Below, piece after piece: positions 37,820 to 47,682 of a stretch of DNA of 64,000 bases; the stretch's first letter is position 1; every line of letters starts with the position of its first letter. A program made the position numbers and the translations under genes. The DNA is taken from assembly GCF_005876835.1 (NCBI RefSeq), contig NZ_PPSW01000022.1, positions 1 to 64,000 of the forward strand. Reading direction: 5' to 3'. Source of the stretch: Pseudoalteromonas phenolica (GTDB lineage Bacteria > Pseudomonadota > Gammaproteobacteria > Enterobacterales > Alteromonadaceae). The notes beneath the pieces were generated by a model. The model saw nothing but the letters and a program-made list of their open reading frames with translations, made no database searches and was not told the DNA's origin.

Positions 37820-39145
37820 TTGCAATTTACCGAATTAGGTATTGATAGCCGCTTGGCTCAACAACTTTCGCACCAAGGGATAGTTTCACCTACTGAAATT
37901 CAGGCTCAGGCCGTTCCGACTGCAATCGCAGGTCACGATGTATTTGCACAATCTAAAACAGGCTCTGGTAAGACATTAGCTTTTTTACTGCCTGCAGTGC
38001 ACAGAATAATGAAACAAAAAGCATTAAGTAAGCGAGATCCTAGAGCGCTTATCATTGCACCTACACGTGAACTCGCGACACAAGTTTTTAATCAATGCCG
38101 ACTCTTAATTGCAAGCACCAATATTTCTTTAGTTAAAATTCTTGGTGGTGAGAACTTTAATGACCAAGTTAAAGCACTTCGTAAAAACCCACACATTGTT
38201 GTGGCGACCCCAGGCCGCTTAGCCGATCACCTTTCTCAAAACACAGTGCAATTAAACGGTTTAGAGCTGCTAATTTTCGATGAAGCTGATCGCATGTTAG
38301 ATTTAGGTTTCGAAGAACAATTAAACTTAATCAACCAATCTGCTGATCATCGTCTAAGACAAACATTGCTATTTTCAGCGACTTTAGATCATGCACAAGT
38401 TGAAGTCACTTCTCGTCAGCTCTTAAAAGCACCAAAACGCATCATTTTGAGTGATGCCCAACAGAAACACGACGACATTGAGCAAACGCTATATTTTGCT
38501 GATCATCTTGATCACAAAGAAGCACTTCTCAAACATTTAGTGACTGATGAATCTGTTGGTCAATGCATCATTTTTACAGCCACAAGAAACGACACTCAGC
38601 GCATTAGTGAACTGCTTAAAGAAATGGATATCTCTGCAGTAGGTCTTGCGGGTGATTTAACGCAAGCCAAACGCTTAGACATCATGGACTCTTTTAGTCG
38701 CGGCTTATTTAAAGTATTAGTGACCACAGACGTTGCATCACGTGGTCTTGACTTATTAAGCGTTACACACGTTATTAACTTCGATCTCCCTAAACAAGCC
38801 GAAGAATATGTCCACCGGATCGGTCGTACCGGGCGTGCCGGCTTTAAAGGTGTTGCTGTATCATTTGTAGGTCCTAAAGATTGGAAGAGTTACCTAGCCA
38901 TTAAGTCATATTTACACGAAATCCCTGATTTTAAAGTCATTGAAGGGTTAGAAGGTAAATTTAAAGGCCTTAGACCACCAAAACCAGCCAAAAAAATTAA
39001 CCCTAAATCAAAAGATACGGTTAAAAAGGTTAAGAAAAAGCCATATAAAAAACCGATTAAGAAAAATAAAAAGCCTATCCCTGCGCCATTTGACGTAGAT
39101 GGTACAGCACCATTAAGACGTAAGCCCAAGCCAACTGAGGAATAA
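37820..39145 (+). CDS. DEAD-box RNA helicase
   Basis: 441 residues. A full set of helicase motifs is present: Q motif PTEIQAQAVP, Walker A SKTGSGKT (about 45-52), PTREL, TPGRL, DEAD (FDEADRMLDLGF), SAT, and in the second RecA domain TTDVASRGLD and HRIGRTGR. The C-terminal tail (about 375-441) is very rich in Lys and Pro and probably binds RNA. The start is TTG at 37820, eight bases after GGAG. It is followed two bases later by cvfB. I cannot assign it to SrmB, RhlE or RhlB with confidence. Confidence 0.9.
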   Translation: MQFTELGIDSRLAQQLSHQGIVSPTEIQAQAVPTAIAGHDVFAQSKTGSGKTLAFLLPAVHRIMKQKALSKRDPRALIIAPTRELATQVFNQCRLLIASTNISLVKILGGENFNDQVKALRKNPHIVVATPGRLADHLSQNTVQLNGLELLIFDEADRMLDLGFEEQLNLINQSADHRLRQTLLFSATLDHAQVEVTSRQLLKAPKRIILSDAQQKHDDIEQTLYFADHLDHKEALLKHLVTDESVGQCIIFTATRNDTQRISELLKEMDISAVGLAGDLTQAKRLDIMDSFSRGLFKVLVTTDVASRGLDLLSVTHVINFDLPKQAEEYVHRIGRTGRAGFKGVAVSFVGPKDWKSYLAIKSYLHEIPDFKVIEGLEGKFKGLRPPKPAKKINPKSKDTVKKVKKKPYKKPIKKNKKPIPAPFDVDGTAPLRRKPKPTEE

Positions 39146-39147
39146 TT

Positions 39148-39978
39148 ATGTTAGGCACAAAACAACATTTACAAATCACTGAGCTTTGCGCTGAAGGTGC
39201 TTATTTAGACGGCGGTCAACTAGGCGAAGTTTTTCTGAAAAAATCTGAAGTACCTGAGTATTTAGAAGAAGGTGATAGCGTTCAGGTGTTCATATACCAA
39301 GATAATTTAGGTCACCCTACTGCTACGACTAAAGATGTAATTGCTCAAGTAGGTGATTTCGCTTTATTACGAGTTAAAGAAATAAATAAGATTGGTGCTT
39401 TCTTAGATATTGGTATCGATAAAGATATTTTATCCCCTTACAATGAACAAAAGCCAAAAATGCGTGAAGGCTATAGTTATCTTGTTAAGTTATATTTAGA
39501 TAATGCAAGTAAACGTATTTGTGCATCGAGTAACTTAAAGAAGTTTTTAGACAATGAAACACCGTCATATAAACCAAATGAAGAAGTCGATTTAATCGTC
39601 GCTTCTAAAACGGATATTGGCTTTAAAGTTATCATTAATGACAGCCATACAGGTGTGGTGTTTTTTAATACCGTTTTCAAAAGACTGTTTATCGGGCAAA
39701 AATTAAAAGGCTTTATCAAACAAGTTCGTGAAGATGGTAAAATTGATGTTGTACTTGAAAAGCAAGGCGTTCAAAAGTTTAAAGATTTAGGTGAGCAAAT
39801 CTTGTCAGAATTAAAAAGCTCTGAGGGCTTTATTCCTCTTGGCGATAAATCTGATCCTGAAGAAATTAAGAAACGTTTTGGATCAAGTAAAGCAAACTTT
39901 AAAAAAGCCATCGGGGGCTTATTTAAACAAGGCTTAATTGATATCGAAGCCAAGTCTATTTCTTTGAAAGAACAGTAA
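39148..39978 (+). CDS. cvfB: CvfB-family S1 RNA-binding protein
   Basis: 276 residues. Two or three S1-like RNA-binding domains (about 1-70, 70-140 and 145-210; for example DFALLRVKEINKIGAFLDIGIDK) are followed by a winged-helix-like C-terminus (PEEIKKRFGSSKANFKKAIGGLFKQGLI, split). CvfB/YitL proteins regulate gene expression and virulence in Gram-positives; the role in gammaproteobacteria is not settled. It is co-transcribed with the DEAD-box helicase. The TAA stop is contributed by the end of the short dispersed repeat at 39976-40027. Confidence 0.9.
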   Translation: MLGTKQHLQITELCAEGAYLDGGQLGEVFLKKSEVPEYLEEGDSVQVFIYQDNLGHPTATTKDVIAQVGDFALLRVKEINKIGAFLDIGIDKDILSPYNEQKPKMREGYSYLVKLYLDNASKRICASSNLKKFLDNETPSYKPNEEVDLIVASKTDIGFKVIINDSHTGVVFFNTVFKRLFIGQKLKGFIKQVREDGKIDVVLEKQGVQKFKDLGEQILSELKSSEGFIPLGDKSDPEEIKKRFGSSKANFKKAIGGLFKQGLIDIEAKSISLKEQ

Positions 39979-40027
39979 TACCAATCCGAAATAACACTTA
40001 ATCATTTAGTTAAACGGATTGATATAA
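39976..40027. repeat. Dispersed palindromic repeat, short deleted copy (52 bp)
   Basis: Left end TAATACCAATCCGA and right end ACGGATTGATATAA are inverted repeats. The left 32 bp match the long copy (34593-34758, reverse strand) at all but one position, and the right 22 bp match its other end with three changes. The 114-bp centre is missing. The first three bases are the cvfB stop codon. Confidence 0.8.
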
Positions 40028-40043
40028 ACAAAATTTTTTTAAG

Positions 40044-40068
40044 AAAAAGGCAGCTTGCGCTGCCTTTT
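40044..40068. terminator. Bidirectional terminator between cvfB and pyrF
   Basis: Stem AAAAGGCAGC / GCTGCCTTTT with loop TTGC, with A and T runs on both sides, between convergent genes. Confidence 0.85.
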
Positions 40069-40086
40069 ATCGTTTCGTCAGTCAAT

Positions 40087-40791
40087 TTAAGCGTTAATTT
40101 CCAAATTAATGGCTTCTAACGCTTTAACAGGATCTTCGGCTTTTGTAATTGGTCTACCAATTACTAAATAATCACTTCCTGCTTCGACCGCTTTCTTTGG
40201 TGTCATAATACGCTTTTGGTCGCCAACATCTGCGCCAACAGGACGAATGCCTGGTGTCACTAATTTGAAATCAGCACCTAATTCAGTTTTTAAACTTTCT
40301 GCTTCTTGAGCTGAACATACGACACCATCAAGACCAGCTTCTTTAGCAAGCTTGGCAAGGTATAAAACTTGCTCTTGTGGCGTTTTATCAACACCTAGAC
40401 GTGATAGTTGTGCCTGATCCATGCTTGTTAGAACAGTTACCGCAATCAGTAATGGAGCATTTTCATATTTTGCTAAGGCTTCTTTTGCCTTTTGCATCAT
40501 TTCTAGACCGCCACTAGCATGAACGTTAACCATCCACACACCTAGCTCAGCAGCTGCTGTTACAGCTTTAGCAACTGTGTTAGGAATATCATGAAATTTT
40601 AGGTCTAAAAATACATCAAAATCTAAGTCAACTAACTGTTTAACAAACTGAGGACCGAAATAGGTGAACATTTCTTTACCGACTTTAAGGCGACACGTTT
40701 GAGGAGAAAGTTGCTTAACAAAGTCTAATGCTGCTTGTTCATTGTCGTAATCAAGCGCAATTAATACTTTTTTAGAATCGTGTTGAGACAT
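40087..40791 (-). CDS. pyrF: Orotidine 5'-phosphate decarboxylase PyrF
   Basis: 234 residues. Last step of UMP synthesis. The catalytic Lys-Asp tetrad lies in [15 protein letters not shown] (about 59-73), with KVGKEMF earlier and the phosphate-binding VTPGIRP and YLVIGRPIT near the C-terminus. It lies downstream of lapB with a 32-base gap, as in E. coli. Confidence 0.97.
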   Translation of the reverse strand: MSQHDSKKVLIALDYDNEQAALDFVKQLSPQTCRLKVGKEMFTYFGPQFVKQLVDLDFDVFLDLKFHDIPNTVAKAVTAAAELGVWMVNVHASGGLEMMQKAKEALAKYENAPLLIAVTVLTSMDQAQLSRLGVDKTPQEQVLYLAKLAKEAGLDGVVCSAQEAESLKTELGADFKLVTPGIRPVGADVGDQKRIMTPKKAVEAGSDYLVIGRPITKAEDPVKALEAINLEINA

Positions 40792-40823
40792 AATAATCCT
40801 AATCGAATAAAGTTAAGTAAGCC

Positions 40824-41960
40824 TTAAAAACCATCTACGCCTTTATTTGGACGTATGGTTTCCCAATGCTTACAAGAAGGGCAAAGCCAATATAATTTAT
40901 GGCTTGTAAAACCACAGTGACGACACTGATACTCTGGTTTAGTATTAATATAGGATGTAACTAAATGATCTATTTCATTTAATACATCCTGTAGTTTGTG
41001 GTTTTTACTACTCAGCAGTTTTAATAAGTAACTAAAACCTCTAATTGATGGCTCACGTTTTAAACTATCAGTTAGAAATTCTATCGCTTCGTTGGCTTTG
41101 TTTAATTCTAATAAGGATTGGCAATGTTTTATTTTTATGAGCATGCCACCCTTAGGTAATAACTCACTGATCAATTCATAAAACTGAGACTGCAAGTTGA
41201 GTGCATTATAGCTATGCTCAAGTTGTTCCATATAAATTGGTGCTGTATCAGTAAAGCTACAAATTAGTTTTCGCCAATAATATATACTCTTTACATAATC
41301 TTTGTTTTTATAAGCATCGAAACCAAGTTCATACATAGGGCGAATTGTTTTATGGTTTAGTGCAAATGTCTTTTCCATTAATTTAGGGCTTTGACTAGAT
41401 AATGCAGTTTCGCAATAGAAGTTGGCGATTGCGGCACAATGGCTTCTTTTACTAAATAAGTCACTATGAGCTTCAAACATATTCACGCCTTTTTGCCATT
41501 CACTCATTTGTGAATATAAATTAATAATAGGCTCTAGGGCTTGTGTGTTATTTGACTTAACCAAAATGATTAAGTGCTCTTCAGCACTGTCTAATAAGCC
41601 AGCCATAATGTAATCTTGTGCAAGTTCAAGTCTGCAATCAGACATGATGCGTTCATCTAGATTAGGTTGATTAAGAAGAAGTTCGTGAATTTTGATTGCT
41701 CTATCTATTTCGCCACGTTTGCGAAATAAACTGGCTAAAGTAAGGTAATGCTCTACAGAGTCAGCAGAGACTTCAAGAAGTTGAATGAGGTGTTCAAGGC
41801 CCTGATCTTCTTCACGGTCTAGTAAGAATTTTAGCCCTTTACTATATTCGGACGTTATTTTTCTGCTGTATTCATGAGCTTGATTCTTAGCACTATTCTT
41901 ACCCATTACATAACCGTAAGCAGCAGCAACAGGAAGAAGTAAAAACAGCAGTTCTATCAT
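40824..41960 (-). CDS. lapB: Lipopolysaccharide assembly protein LapB (YciM)
   Basis: 378 residues. An N-terminal membrane anchor (LLFLLLPVAAAYGYVMG) is followed by TPR-like repeats (about 40-340) and a C-terminal rubredoxin-type metal site CRHCGFTSHKLYWLCPSC (C..C and C..C). LapB recruits the FtsH protease to degrade LpxC, limiting LPS synthesis. It lies two bases after lapA in the ihfB-lapA-lapB-pyrF order known from E. coli. Confidence 0.96.
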   Translation of the reverse strand: MIELLFLLLPVAAAYGYVMGKNSAKNQAHEYSRKITSEYSKGLKFLLDREEDQGLEHLIQLLEVSADSVEHYLTLASLFRKRGEIDRAIKIHELLLNQPNLDERIMSDCRLELAQDYIMAGLLDSAEEHLIILVKSNNTQALEPIINLYSQMSEWQKGVNMFEAHSDLFSKRSHCAAIANFYCETALSSQSPKLMEKTFALNHKTIRPMYELGFDAYKNKDYVKSIYYWRKLICSFTDTAPIYMEQLEHSYNALNLQSQFYELISELLPKGGMLIKIKHCQSLLELNKANEAIEFLTDSLKREPSIRGFSYLLKLLSSKNHKLQDVLNEIDHLVTSYINTKPEYQCRHCGFTSHKLYWLCPSCKHWETIRPNKGVDGF

Positions 41961-41962
41961 TA

Positions 41963-42226
41963 TTAAGTATTTATCTGATCAGCGTTTACTTTATCTTTTT
42001 TATTTAAACGGTAATTCTGCCATTTTAGTTTAGAAACCGAAGCAGTGCCGATTAAACAACCAATCAACAACCCAATAATAAATGTGATTGCGAGAATAGT
42101 GGCAAGAGGTAAAGTGCTACTCGCTAATATATAGTTTACTTGAACTTCTGAAGGGTTTTGTGAACCTATTACAAAAGCTAAAACTATTAGAACTAACAAC
42201 AATCCTTTTTTGGCGATCTTTACCAA
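41963..42226 (-). CDS. lapA: Lipopolysaccharide assembly protein LapA (YciS)
   Basis: 87-residue DUF1049 membrane protein with two helices (about 8-22 and 40-62: LPLATILAITFIIGLLIG) and a basic cytoplasmic C-terminus. QNPSEVQVNYILASSTLPLA fits the family signature. It acts with LapB in LPS assembly. It lies 14 bases after ihfB and two bases before lapB. Confidence 0.93.
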   Translation of the reverse strand: MVKIAKKGLLLVLIVLAFVIGSQNPSEVQVNYILASSTLPLATILAITFIIGLLIGCLIGTASVSKLKWQNYRLNKKDKVNADQINT

Positions 42227-42240
42227 CTGCTACCCTACCC

Positions 42241-42531
42241 TTAACCAGCAATACTTGCGTTTACTCTGTCTCTAAGCTCTTTACCAGGCTTAAAGTGTGG
42301 GACGTGTTTACCATCTAATTCGACTGTTTCACCAGTTTTTGGGTTACGACCTGTACGAGGGGCACGGTAATGTAGTGAAAAACTACCAAATCCACGAATT
42401 TCAATTCGTTCAGATTCTGCTAATGACCCTGCCATTTGTTCAAGAATCTCTTTAACGGCATTTTCAACGTCCTTAACTGGAATATGAATATGTTGTTCAG
42501 CTAACTGTTCTATCAATTCTGACTTTGTCAT
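42241..42531 (-). CDS. ihfB: Integration host factor subunit beta IhfB
   Basis: 96-residue HU/IHF-family DNA-bending protein. [12 protein letters not shown] at the N-terminus, [27 protein letters not shown] (split, about 42-68) with the intercalating Pro in the NPKTG arm, and the conserved C-terminal [12 protein letters not shown]. It pairs with IhfA, encoded elsewhere. It is downstream of rpsA, separated by a terminator-like hairpin (42552-42575). Confidence 0.97.
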   Translation of the reverse strand: MTKSELIEQLAEQHIHIPVKDVENAVKEILEQMAGSLAESERIEIRGFGSFSLHYRAPRTGRNPKTGETVELDGKHVPHFKPGKELRDRVNASIAG

Positions 42532-42551
42532 AATTTTTCCTCAAAATAAAA

Positions 42552-42575
42552 AGAAAGGGCAAAAGTGCCCTTTCT
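42552..42575 (-). terminator. Hairpin/terminator between rpsA and ihfB
   Basis: Perfect stem AGAAAGGGCA (42552-42561) / TGCCCTTTCT (42566-42575), loop AAAG; on the minus strand followed by TTTTTATTTT. It probably terminates part of rpsA transcription before ihfB. Confidence 0.8.
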
Positions 42576-42589
42576 ATCTGTACTCGAAA

Positions 42590-44257
42590 TTAGTCTTTCT
42601 GAGCATTTTTGAAAGCTGCAGCCATTGCATTTTCGAATGCTGGCTCTTCTTTCTTAAGCTTCTCAAGAACTTCTTTCTCTTCAGCTTCGAACATAGCTTT
42701 AACTGAAAGGCTGATAGTACGGTTCTTACGATCAACACCTACAAATTTAGCTTCGATTTCGTCGCCTGCAGAAACAACAGTTGTTGCATCTTCAACACGC
42801 TCTTGAGCGATGTCAGCTACACGGATGTAACCTTCAACACCTTCGATAAGCTCAACAGTTGCACCTTTCGCGTCAACTTCAGTCACTTTACCTTTAACAA
42901 TAGCACCTTTTTTGTTTGCGTCTAGGTAGTTATTGAAAGGATCAGCTTCAATTTGCTTAACGCCTAGTGAGATACGCTCACGCTCTGGGTCAACTTGAAG
43001 TACGATTGCAGTGATTTCGTCGCCTTTCTTGTACTCACGTACCGCTTCTTCACCTGGAGTGTTCCAAGAGATGTCAGATAGGTGTACAAGACCGTCGATA
43101 CCACCTTCAAGACCGATGAAGATACCGAAGTCAGTGATTGATTTGATCTTACCTGTAACTTGGTCGCCTTTGTTTTGAAGACGAGCAAATTCTTGCCATG
43201 GGTTAGCAATGCACTGCTTAAGACCTAGAGAAATACGACGACGCTCTTCGTCGATTTCAAGAACCATAACTTCAACAGTGTCTCCTAGTGAAACAACTTT
43301 TGAAGGGTGGATGTTTTTGTTAGTCCAATCCATTTCTGAAACGTGAACTAGACCTTCAACACCTTCTTCGATTTCAACGAAACAACCGTAGTCAGTTAGG
43401 TTAGTTACACGACCTGAAAGCTTAGCACCTTCAGGGTAACGACCAGCGATAGCTGCCCATGGATCTTCGCCAAGCTGCTTAAGACCTAGAGAAACACGCG
43501 TCTTCTCTTTGTCGAACTTAAGTACTTTAACTGCGATTTCGTCACCAACGTTAACGATTTCACTTGGGTGCTTAACGCGCTTCCAAGCCATGTCAGTGAT
43601 GTGTAGAAGACCATCAACACCACCTAGGTCTACGAATGCACCGTAGTCAGTAAGGTTCTTAACGATACCTTTAACTTCTTGACCTTCAACAAGGTTAGCA
43701 AGTAGTTCATCACGCTCTTGTGAGTTTTCAGACTCGATAACTGCACGACGAGAAACAACAACGTTGTTGCGCTTCTGGTCTAGCTTGATTACTTTGAACT
43801 CTAACTCTTTGCCTTCAAGGTGAGTTGTGTCACGTACTGGACGAACATCAACAAGTGAACCAGGTAGGAATGCACGGATTGAATCAACTTCAACAGTGAA
43901 ACCGCCTTTAACTTTACCGTTGATGATACCAGTAACAGTCTCTTGCTCTTCACATGCTTTTTCAAGACGGATCCAAGCTTCGTGACGCTTAGCTTTCTCA
44001 CGAGAAAGGATAGTTTCACCGAAACCATCTTCGATAGCATCTAGTGCTACGTCTACTTCATCACCAACAGCAACTTCTAGTTCACCAGCAGCATTTTTGA
44101 ATTGCTCAGCAGGGATTGCACTTTCAGATTTAAGGCCAGCGTCAACAAGAACGATGTTGTTCTCGATTGAGATAACAATACCTTTAACGATTGAACCTTG
44201 TTCTGCTTCAAAACCCTTTAGGCTTTCTTCAAATAACTGCGCAAAATTTTCTGACAT
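42590..44257 (-). CDS. rpsA: 30S ribosomal protein S1 RpsA
   Basis: 555 residues with six S1 RNA-binding repeats. The first two are diverged ribosome-binding copies, and repeats 3-6 carry the [24 protein letters not shown] core. S1 brings mRNA to the 30S subunit and also helps other RNA processes. Downstream of cmk, as in E. coli; ihfB follows. In E. coli S1 represses its own translation through leader structure; the 92-bp cmk-rpsA spacer would hold such a leader, but I do not resolve a specific fold. Confidence 0.98.
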   Translation of the reverse strand: MSENFAQLFEESLKGFEAEQGSIVKGIVISIENNIVLVDAGLKSESAIPAEQFKNAAGELEVAVGDEVDVALDAIEDGFGETILSREKAKRHEAWIRLEKACEEQETVTGIINGKVKGGFTVEVDSIRAFLPGSLVDVRPVRDTTHLEGKELEFKVIKLDQKRNNVVVSRRAVIESENSQERDELLANLVEGQEVKGIVKNLTDYGAFVDLGGVDGLLHITDMAWKRVKHPSEIVNVGDEIAVKVLKFDKEKTRVSLGLKQLGEDPWAAIAGRYPEGAKLSGRVTNLTDYGCFVEIEEGVEGLVHVSEMDWTNKNIHPSKVVSLGDTVEVMVLEIDEERRRISLGLKQCIANPWQEFARLQNKGDQVTGKIKSITDFGIFIGLEGGIDGLVHLSDISWNTPGEEAVREYKKGDEITAIVLQVDPERERISLGVKQIEADPFNNYLDANKKGAIVKGKVTEVDAKGATVELIEGVEGYIRVADIAQERVEDATTVVSAGDEIEAKFVGVDRKNRTISLSVKAMFEAEEKEVLEKLKKEEPAFENAMAAAFKNAQKD

Positions 44258-44349
44258 TATACGTCTCTAAATATTTAATAATCCAATTGGCAACCATGCC
44301 GCATGGGGTAGTTTAACAAGCACCGACTTCCTGTCAGTACATTAAAAAT

Positions 44350-45063
44350 CTATGCTATAAGAGATTGTTTTAACTTACCATTAATGACGGCTTGTTCAAG
44401 GATGTTTTGAACTTCACTAAACACTTGTTCAGCGTTTAGTGTTGTCGTATCAATTACAATGGCATCTTCCGCAGGCACTAGTGGCGCTACTTTACGATTC
44501 ATATCTCTGTCATCTCTTGCCTGAATATCAGCAAGAAGACCACTTAGTGTAACATTTAACCCACGACCATTCAACTCGTCGAAACGACGTTGAGCACGCT
44601 CTTCTGCGCTCGCTGTAAGGTAAATCTTAACTTCTGCATTTGGGAAAACAACGGTTCCCATGTCTCGACCATCTGCAATCAAACCTGCTTCGGTTCTAAA
44701 TGCACGCTGGCGACGCAGTAAAGCTTCACGAACTCTAGGTAACGCAGCAACCTTTGATGCCGCAGCACCCACTTCTTCATTACGTATTGTTAAGCTAACG
44801 TCTTCGCCTTCTAAAATCACTTTACATGATTTAGTTTCACGGTCGATTGGAAATTGCACATCAAGATTAGCAGCAAGAGGCACTAATGCTTCTTCATTTT
44901 CTAATTCTATGTGGTGATGAATTGCTGCGAGTGCTAAAACGCGATAAATCGCACCACTATCTAGTACTTCCCAATTCAATTTTTCAGCTAATAAACGACA
45001 AACAGTTCCTTTACCTGAACCACTTGGACCGTCAACGGTGATAACTGGCATTGCAGCCTGCAT
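44350..45063 (-). CDS. cmk: Cytidylate kinase Cmk
   Basis: 237 residues. It phosphorylates CMP and dCMP. P-loop [19 protein letters not shown] (about 8-26), DSGAIYR (substrate site), [22 protein letters not shown] (split) and a lid segment [11 protein letters not shown]. Between aroA and rpsA in the conserved serC-aroA-cmk-rpsA order. A strong ribosome binding site (GGAGG) precedes its ATG. Confidence 0.97.
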   Translation of the reverse strand: MQAAMPVITVDGPSGSGKGTVCRLLAEKLNWEVLDSGAIYRVLALAAIHHHIELENEEALVPLAANLDVQFPIDRETKSCKVILEGEDVSLTIRNEEVGAAASKVAALPRVREALLRRQRAFRTEAGLIADGRDMGTVVFPNAEVKIYLTASAEERAQRRFDELNGRGLNVTLSGLLADIQARDDRDMNRKVAPLVPAEDAIVIDTTTLNAEQVFSEVQNILEQAVINGKLKQSLIA

Positions 45064-45172
45064 TTAAACCTCCTGAAATGCTCACCAAAAAATTCCGCTG
45101 CATTATACATCATGTTTTATGAATAGATCCTGTTTTAGCTGTAACTTTTTGTTAAATAATATAATTGAGGTA

Positions 45173-45196
45173 CAGGGTTATAAAGTTATAACCCTG
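45173..45196. repeat. Hairpin in the aroA-cmk spacer
   Basis: Perfect 11-bp stem CAGGGTTATAA (45173-45183) / TTATAACCCTG (45186-45196) with two bases between. A T run follows only on the plus strand (CTTTTT), so as a terminator it would act on rightward, antisense transcripts; for aroA mRNA it is a 3' structure or processing site. Confidence 0.6.
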
Positions 45197-45217
45197 CTTT
45201 TTCAAGATCTTGGGAGA

Positions 45218-46498
45218 CTAATGAGTGCTCAAAGATGCAAGTACATCGAAGTACGTTGGGAAGGTTTTAGCCGTACATTTTGGGTCATTAATGATCACTT
45301 CTTGGCCGCCTACTGCGACCATTGAAAAACACATGGCGATTCTGTGATCATCATAAGTATCAATATCAACTAAATTCAATGTTTCTGGTGGTGTAACTTC
45401 TATAAAGTCATTACCTTCAACAACTTCAGCACCTAATTTTTTTAATTCAGTTGCCATCGCATGTAGTCGATCTGTTTCTTTTACACGCCAGTTGTATATA
45501 TCTCTAATAGCCGTTTTGCCTTTGGCAAACAGTGCCACTGTCGCTAATGTCATAGCAGCATCAGGAATTGCATTGGCATTGATATCGACGCCATTTAACT
45601 CGCCTTTACGTACAACAAGCTTTTCATCATACCAATCGATCTTCGCGCCAACTTGCTCCATGACTTTTGCAAAAACAATATCGCCTTGCACACTTGCATT
45701 GCCGACGCCATTGATTTCTATTTCACCACCATTGATGGCTGCAGCTGCAATAAAATAAGATGCAGATGATGCATCCCCTTCTACCATTATGCTTTTCGGT
45801 GACTGATAGCCTTGACCTGCTTTAACAACAAAATGCTGGTAATTGTCATTTTCGACATGCACACCAAATTTTGCCATTACACCTATTGTAATATCGATAT
45901 AAGGTTTTGAAACTAAATCACCTAATATCGTGATATTTAAATCACCATCAAATAAAGGGGCTGCCATTAAAATCGCTGTCAAAAATTGACTTGAAATACT
46001 GCCGTCAATTTCAACGTGTCCGCCTGCTAGCTTTTTACCCAAGATTTTTAATGGTGGATAATCTTTATTTTTAAGATAAGTAATATTTGCATCAATAGAA
46101 TCTAGTGCATCAACTAAATGACCTATCGGACGCTCTTCCATTCTAGGTTCACCAATAAGCTCATAATTGCCTTCAATAGCCGCTAAAACAGCTGTTAAAG
46201 GACGATAAGCAGTACCAGCATTACCTAAAAATAGCGGTTCATCTGGTGTTTTAAATTTGCCTGAAACACCATGAACTGTTGCAATGGTCTTGTCTTCGTT
46301 AAGATCCACCCTAACACCTAACTGCCCAAGTGCTTTGAGCATGTGCCTGATGTCGTCGCTATCAAGCAAGTTAGTGACTTGCGTCACACCATCTGCAAGT
46401 GCTGCAAGCAGCAAAATTCTGTTTGATAGGCTTTTAGAGCCAGGTAAGGTTACTGAACCACTAACCTTTTTAATTGGCTTTAAGGTAAGTTGTTCCAT
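45218..46498 (-). CDS. aroA: 3-phosphoshikimate 1-carboxyvinyltransferase AroA
   Basis: 426 residues. EPSP synthase of the shikimate pathway and the target of glyphosate. [18 protein letters not shown] (about 19-36), [12 protein letters not shown] (about 92-103) with the class I glyphosate-sensitive Gly, [14 protein letters not shown], and the C-terminal [12 protein letters not shown] and KTFPTYF motifs. Its start overlaps the serC stop by one base, so the two are co-translated as in E. coli. Confidence 0.97.
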   Translation of the reverse strand: MEQLTLKPIKKVSGSVTLPGSKSLSNRILLLAALADGVTQVTNLLDSDDIRHMLKALGQLGVRVDLNEDKTIATVHGVSGKFKTPDEPLFLGNAGTAYRPLTAVLAAIEGNYELIGEPRMEERPIGHLVDALDSIDANITYLKNKDYPPLKILGKKLAGGHVEIDGSISSQFLTAILMAAPLFDGDLNITILGDLVSKPYIDITIGVMAKFGVHVENDNYQHFVVKAGQGYQSPKSIMVEGDASSASYFIAAAAINGGEIEINGVGNASVQGDIVFAKVMEQVGAKIDWYDEKLVVRKGELNGVDINANAIPDAAMTLATVALFAKGKTAIRDIYNWRVKETDRLHAMATELKKLGAEVVEGNDFIEVTPPETLNLVDIDTYDDHRIAMCFSMVAVGGQEVIINDPKCTAKTFPTYFDVLASLSTH

Positions 46499-47577
46499 TA
46501 ACTATTTTCCTGTGCAAACTTATCCATAAACGTAACTAGCGCTTCAATACCTTCTAATGGCATTGCGTTATAAATACTTGCACGCATACCGCCAACAAAT
46601 CTATGTCCTTCAAGCGCTAGCAATCCTGCGTTTTCAGCTTCAGCTAAGAACTTATTGTTTAAAGCATCTTCTTTTAACCAGAATGGGACATTCATCAGTG
46701 AGCGACAGTGTGTAGCTACTTTATTAGAATAGAAGTCTGAGCTATCAATATAGTCATATAGGATCGCTGCTTTTTTCTTGTTATGCGCTTCCATTGCCTT
46801 AACACCACCGATTGACTCTAGGTATTGAAATACTTCATTTGCTAAATACCATGCAAAAGTTGGCGGCGTGTTATACATACTGCCCTGCTTTGCTTCAATC
46901 GCATAGTCAAGGATAGCTGGACGGGGTAAACCTTCTCGCTCTAACAAGGTTTTACGCACGATAACAATACATAAGCCTGAAGGGCCGATATTTTTCTGAG
47001 CACCAGCATAAATTAGATCAAAATCATCTACATTGATTTCACGTGACAAGATCATTGAAGACATATCTGCCACAATAGGTGCATTGTGCTTTGGTACATC
47101 GTATATCTCAATACCATCTATTGTTTCGTTAGGACAATAATGAATAAACGACGCTTTTTCAGGTAACTTCCACTGTGCAACTGGCTGAATATCGAATTGC
47201 CCATCTACATCAGTGCGAATGTTAATACCTTCTACTTCGGTAAATTTAGCACCTTCTTTAGTTGCACCGCTTGACCAAATCCCATTCTCAACATAAACAC
47301 CTGGTGCATCATCTAGGTGAAGATTTAAAGGCACAGCAGCGAATTGGCCTCGACCACCGCCATGCATAAATAAAACTTCAAATTCATCTGAAATATTCAT
47401 TAAACGACGAAGGCTTGCTTCGCACTCTTTCACCATTTCTAGATAAGGCTGAGCTCTGTGGCTCACTTCCATGACAGATACACCTAGGTTCTGCCAATTT
47501 AAAAATTCTTGTTGTGCTTTTTTCATTACTTCTGGTGGCAACATTGCCGGACCAGCACAAAAGTTATATACCGTCAT
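46498..47577 (-). CDS. serC: Phosphoserine aminotransferase SerC
   Basis: 359-residue PLP enzyme of serine and pyridoxal phosphate synthesis. N-terminus [14 protein letters not shown], the MHGGGRGQF loop, and the Schiff-base Lys in [17 protein letters not shown] (about 190-206). First gene of the serC-aroA-cmk-rpsA series and 105 bp from gyrA, whose terminator (47652-47676) isolates it. Confidence 0.97.
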   Translation of the reverse strand: MTVYNFCAGPAMLPPEVMKKAQQEFLNWQNLGVSVMEVSHRAQPYLEMVKECEASLRRLMNISDEFEVLFMHGGGRGQFAAVPLNLHLDDAPGVYVENGIWSSGATKEGAKFTEVEGINIRTDVDGQFDIQPVAQWKLPEKASFIHYCPNETIDGIEIYDVPKHNAPIVADMSSMILSREINVDDFDLIYAGAQKNIGPSGLCIVIVRKTLLEREGLPRPAILDYAIEAKQGSMYNTPPTFAWYLANEVFQYLESIGGVKAMEAHNKKKAAILYDYIDSSDFYSNKVATHCRSLMNVPFWLKEDALNNKFLAEAENAGLLALEGHRFVGGMRASIYNAMPLEGIEALVTFMDKFAQENS

Positions 47578-47651
47578 TTCCTCATTCCTAAACTGTATAT
47601 TTGTGAACGCATTGAGTTATCGTTATAAATAACTTCCCGCTTTTTAGAGTT

Positions 47652-47676
47652 AAAAAAAGCGGCCGAAGCCGCTTTT
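47652..47676 (-). terminator. Terminator of gyrA
   Basis: AAAAAGCGGC / GCCGCTTTTT stem with a short loop and a T run on the minus strand, directly after the gyrA stop. Confidence 0.85.
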
Positions 47677-47682
47677 TAAGAT

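Noticed and set aside
45119..45325. Rightward ORF in the aroA-cmk spacer
   Set aside because: It overlaps the aroA 3' end in antisense, has no ribosome binding site and its sequence is low in protein-like character.
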